From the NCBI GenBank assembly GCA_940671915.1, contig CALNVZ010003433.1, positions 22,031,206 to 22,095,205 on the forward strand: a stretch of DNA of 64,000 nt, given 5' to 3'. Positions 62,003-64,000 of this stretch are shown one piece after another. The stretch comes from Paracentrotus lividus. Its lineage: Eukaryota; Echinodermata; Echinoidea; Camarodonta; Echinidae. The notes beneath the pieces are model-generated. The model worked only from the letters and a program-made list of their open reading frames with translations, had not been told where the DNA came from and did not search any database. Each line of letters starts with the position of its first letter. The stretch's first letter is position 1. The translations under genes were made by a program, and so were the position numbers.

Positions 62003-63416
62003 CTTCTGTCTGTTCTTTCTTTTCTCGGACACATTTCAGCTCATTCTTGAGACTCACATTCTCACTGACAAGTTTTGTCTCCATGTAATTTTTTTCTCCT
62101 GCTGGATCAATTTAATCTCTTCTTCTTTGTAGCTGATTTGCATGAGGCTTTCTTCATACTTCAGTTCGCTCCGTTTGTACTTCTCTTCCATATGCATGAT
62201 ATGTCTTGCTCAATTGCCTGTTTCGGCCAACTCTTTTTGAGTTTGTGCTCGATTTTCTTTGACATATTTTTAGCTCATTCTTGAGACACTCATTCTCGTT
62301 GATAAGGCTGTCGCGACTTGAAGATACATTTTGAAGTTTGGTCTCCAAGTCATTATTCTTCAGCGTGAGTAAATTTATTTCTCCTGCTTTCTTGATAATT
62401 TGTATGAGGCCATGCATGAGTTCGCTCTCTTTGTACCTCTCTTCCATATGCCTTGCTCTATGGGCTATATCCGTCATTTCTCTTTCAGTTTGTTCTCGCC
62501 TTTCTGCTCATTCTTGAGCCTCACGTTGTCCTCAAGAAGGTTGTCATGACTTAAAGAGACGTCGTTAAGTTTGGTCTCTTACTCATTATTCTCCTGTTAA
62601 AGTGTTTTTATTTCTTCATTTGTCATTTTAATTTCTTGGCTGGCTTCTGTGATCCTTTTCTTCTCAGTTTCATACATCAATTTCTTCCCCTCATTACCTA
62701 ATTTTACGTCACCTTCCACCAATCATCCATGTAGTAGGCTCAGCACTTGAAACCGCTCCTGATCTGGCAAAGATCGGTCACCCCACAACACTCTGTATAG
62801 ATGCCGGTGAATCCTTGTTTTTCCAGTATATTTCTATCCTCCTGAGAGGCTTCACCCTGTTGCAGCACAGCACAGCGCAGATTGGTGAATGGCCTATACA
62901 AGTCAGGAAAGTCATTAGTTCGATGGATCAATTAACAGGGAATGATATGGTATGATGACGTCACAGGGTACTGATATCAGCGTGTTGCTTTCTCATCAGT
63001 TCTGTCTCAGTAATACATGGAAGTATTTGTTGAAGATTCGGTGCATTGTATACGTGATAACCTCAAATAATTACAAAATTTTACAATTACAACATTTTAC
63101 AAATTTAATCCGAAGGCTGATAGCACTATGTTTTCACTTGGTCGTGTTTATTTTGTTATTTGCAGGAGCATTATCGATTATCTATGTATCTCACAAAATT
63201 GCCTTTACACCACTGCATATTTCAGAAAACTGTTAAATCGTCATTTATGTCGACTAAACAAAAGTCAATACATCGAACACAGACTTAAATATAGTTCATG
63301 AGAATTGATTTTATCAGTAATTAATGATTAAATTAAAACTTACGCATGTTTGTGCATGAAATTTGTCTGAGCACTCTTCTACATTTTGCGTAAAATCGAA
63401 TGAAAAAAAAAATCAC

Positions 63417-63475
63417 CTGAGGTAATCTTCTTCACTTGTTCGATCCATTCAGACCAATATTGTTGATTGCCTGAA
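63417..63475 (-). other. Possible upstream exon of the death-domain pseudogene
   Basis: This minus-strand 59-nt segment lies between a polypyrimidine acceptor (..TTTTTTCCCAATGGCTGTATAG) and a donor (CCTCAG|GTGATT). Its open frame reads SGNQQYWSEWIEQVKKITS. Its link to the exon ending at 62740 needs an unclear splice phase, so membership in that gene is a guess. Confidence 0.3.
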
Positions 63476-63585
63476 CTATACAGCCATTGGGAAAAAACAC
63501 ATACCAATTTGAATTAACACGAAGACACACAATAATCTTTAACAACGTCAGTAAACTCATTTGAAAGAATATTTTAACAAAATGA

Positions 63586-63586
<1 letters not shown>

Positions 63587-63616
<30 letters not shown>

Positions 63617-63700
63617 TGTATGATTTGTAATGCGCCAAATCCACTCTGTGGAGTGCTCAAGGCGCAATGGAAAAAGGAGGAGAGGGGAGAATGAAAAAAT
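63587..63700 (+). repeat. (TAA)n tract with a dispersed-repeat tail
   Basis: An ATAATAATA run (63587-63616) is followed by AATGCGCCAAATCCACTCTGTGGAGTGCTCAAGGCGCA, in which CCACTC/GAGTG and TGCGCC/GGCGCA pair as nested stems. This looks like the end of a common interspersed repeat. Confidence 0.55.
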
Positions 63701-63764
63701 ACATATAACACACATAAGTTCAATAAACGAAAGTAACGAGCTACACTGTTAGAACGCGGTTTCA

Positions 63765-63930
63765 AAATTTCGCTGTTTAAAAAACTGTTGGTTTAAAAGA
63801 TAAACATTCTTGTTTAATATTTAAGCATTGTTGTTTAAAACAGGTAATGCGACGTTCTATAGTCTTAAAAAAGACCTGTTTAGAGATTAGAGTTTAGATA
63901 TTAAACAGTTTTGTTTAAACAGGCCGAGGC
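63765..63930. repeat. Cluster of TGTTTAAA motifs in both orientations
   Basis: CTGTTTAAAAA, GGTTTAAAAG, TTGTTTAATATT, TTGTTTAAAACAG and TTTTGTTTAAACAGG recur within 165 bp and contain the palindrome GTTTAAAC. No element boundary was recognised; it may be one end of an inverted-repeat transposon. Confidence 0.4.
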
Positions 63931-64000
63931 AAACAATCACTTATGGCGAAAGGACTTATGCCTCACACATTAAATATGTGTATGTACAGATGTGTTGGCT

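Larger units (their letters stand above)
57830..62931 (-). pseudogene. Broken coiled-coil / death-domain gene
   Basis: Read on the minus strand: an exon-like segment to 62740 (QQGEASQEDRNILEKQGFTG); coiled-coil repeats of ~70 residues at 62690-62480, 62477-62250, 62230-62003 with 60270-60190, sharing HMEE.YK.SEL and LKNELK; another coiled coil 60117-59857; a likely micro-exon 59391-59352; a death-domain exon 58938-58648; and a last exon 58341-57830. The death domain shows KQIANDLYDDSKIDSLGGQL, HMLQQWRRG with the usual Trp, and RALLAAKLVDLADQYV. Death domains bind one another in apoptosis and innate immune signalling. Breaks: two TAA codons near 62595-62575, frameshifts near 62473, 62230, 62090 and 58841, and a transposon. 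The last exon is open, with Thr/Asp repeats (TNEDTTSTID, TNKDTTSTID) and a hydrophobic end. A further 5' exon may be 63475-63417 (NQQYWSEWIEQVKKI). Confidence 0.7.

Overview
This is an AT-rich, intron- and repeat-rich animal nuclear sequence. It has spliced genes with GT/AG introns, many small inverted-repeat transposons, a LINE remnant, tRNA-derived SINE heads, microsatellites and one 25-N assembly gap. The repeat style, the ciliary gene content and a death-domain/coiled-coil pseudogene fit a marine invertebrate deuterostome, most likely an echinoderm such as a sea urchin. That placement is inference, not proof.

Layout. 1-9.7 kb has no gene I can support. It is built from two tandem units (about 864-4311 and 4312-9685) that share start and end sequences but differ inside. 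Scattered through them are about 20 copies of a ~32-nt motif: a short stem with changing but complementary arms around a conserved core (CCCGCCT..TGAAATCGAGT). This is the most unusual signal in the window. 9.7-13.1 kb is mostly non-genic and has a 94-bp A run. 13.16-16.65 kb is a direct duplication of about 1.7 kb with a 25-N gap in the second copy. A tRNA-derived SINE lies at its right edge. At 18.4-18.85 kb on the minus strand is a first coding exon with a signal peptide, an acidic stretch and an end resembling a TGF-beta ligand prodomain. 19-31 kb is gene-poor, with microsatellites and inverted-repeat elements.

The best-supported gene is CFAP299 (minus, 31352-40355), four exons giving an intact 233-aa protein. 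Two RFX X-box-like sites lie 78 and 281 bp upstream of its ATG. Head-to-head with it, 2.7 kb away, is a 13-exon plus-strand gene (43076-54994). It encodes a 584-residue, mostly coiled-coil protein whose splice phases close without exception; I do not recognise its family. Given its neighbour it may also be ciliary or sperm-related, but that is inference. A decayed non-LTR retrotransposon sits in one of its introns, on the minus strand (48.35-50.23 kb).

From about 57.8 to 62.9 kb (possibly 63.5 kb) the minus strand carries a broken gene with coiled-coil repeats, a death domain and a Thr/Asp-rich C-terminal exon. It has in-frame stops, frameshifts and a 1.73-kb transposon (60271-62002) with a 5-bp target duplication inside one coiled-coil exon. 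The transposon carries a ~105-bp minisatellite. Repeat copies often differ by homopolymer length, so residual long-read error should be kept in mind for the frameshifts and duplications.
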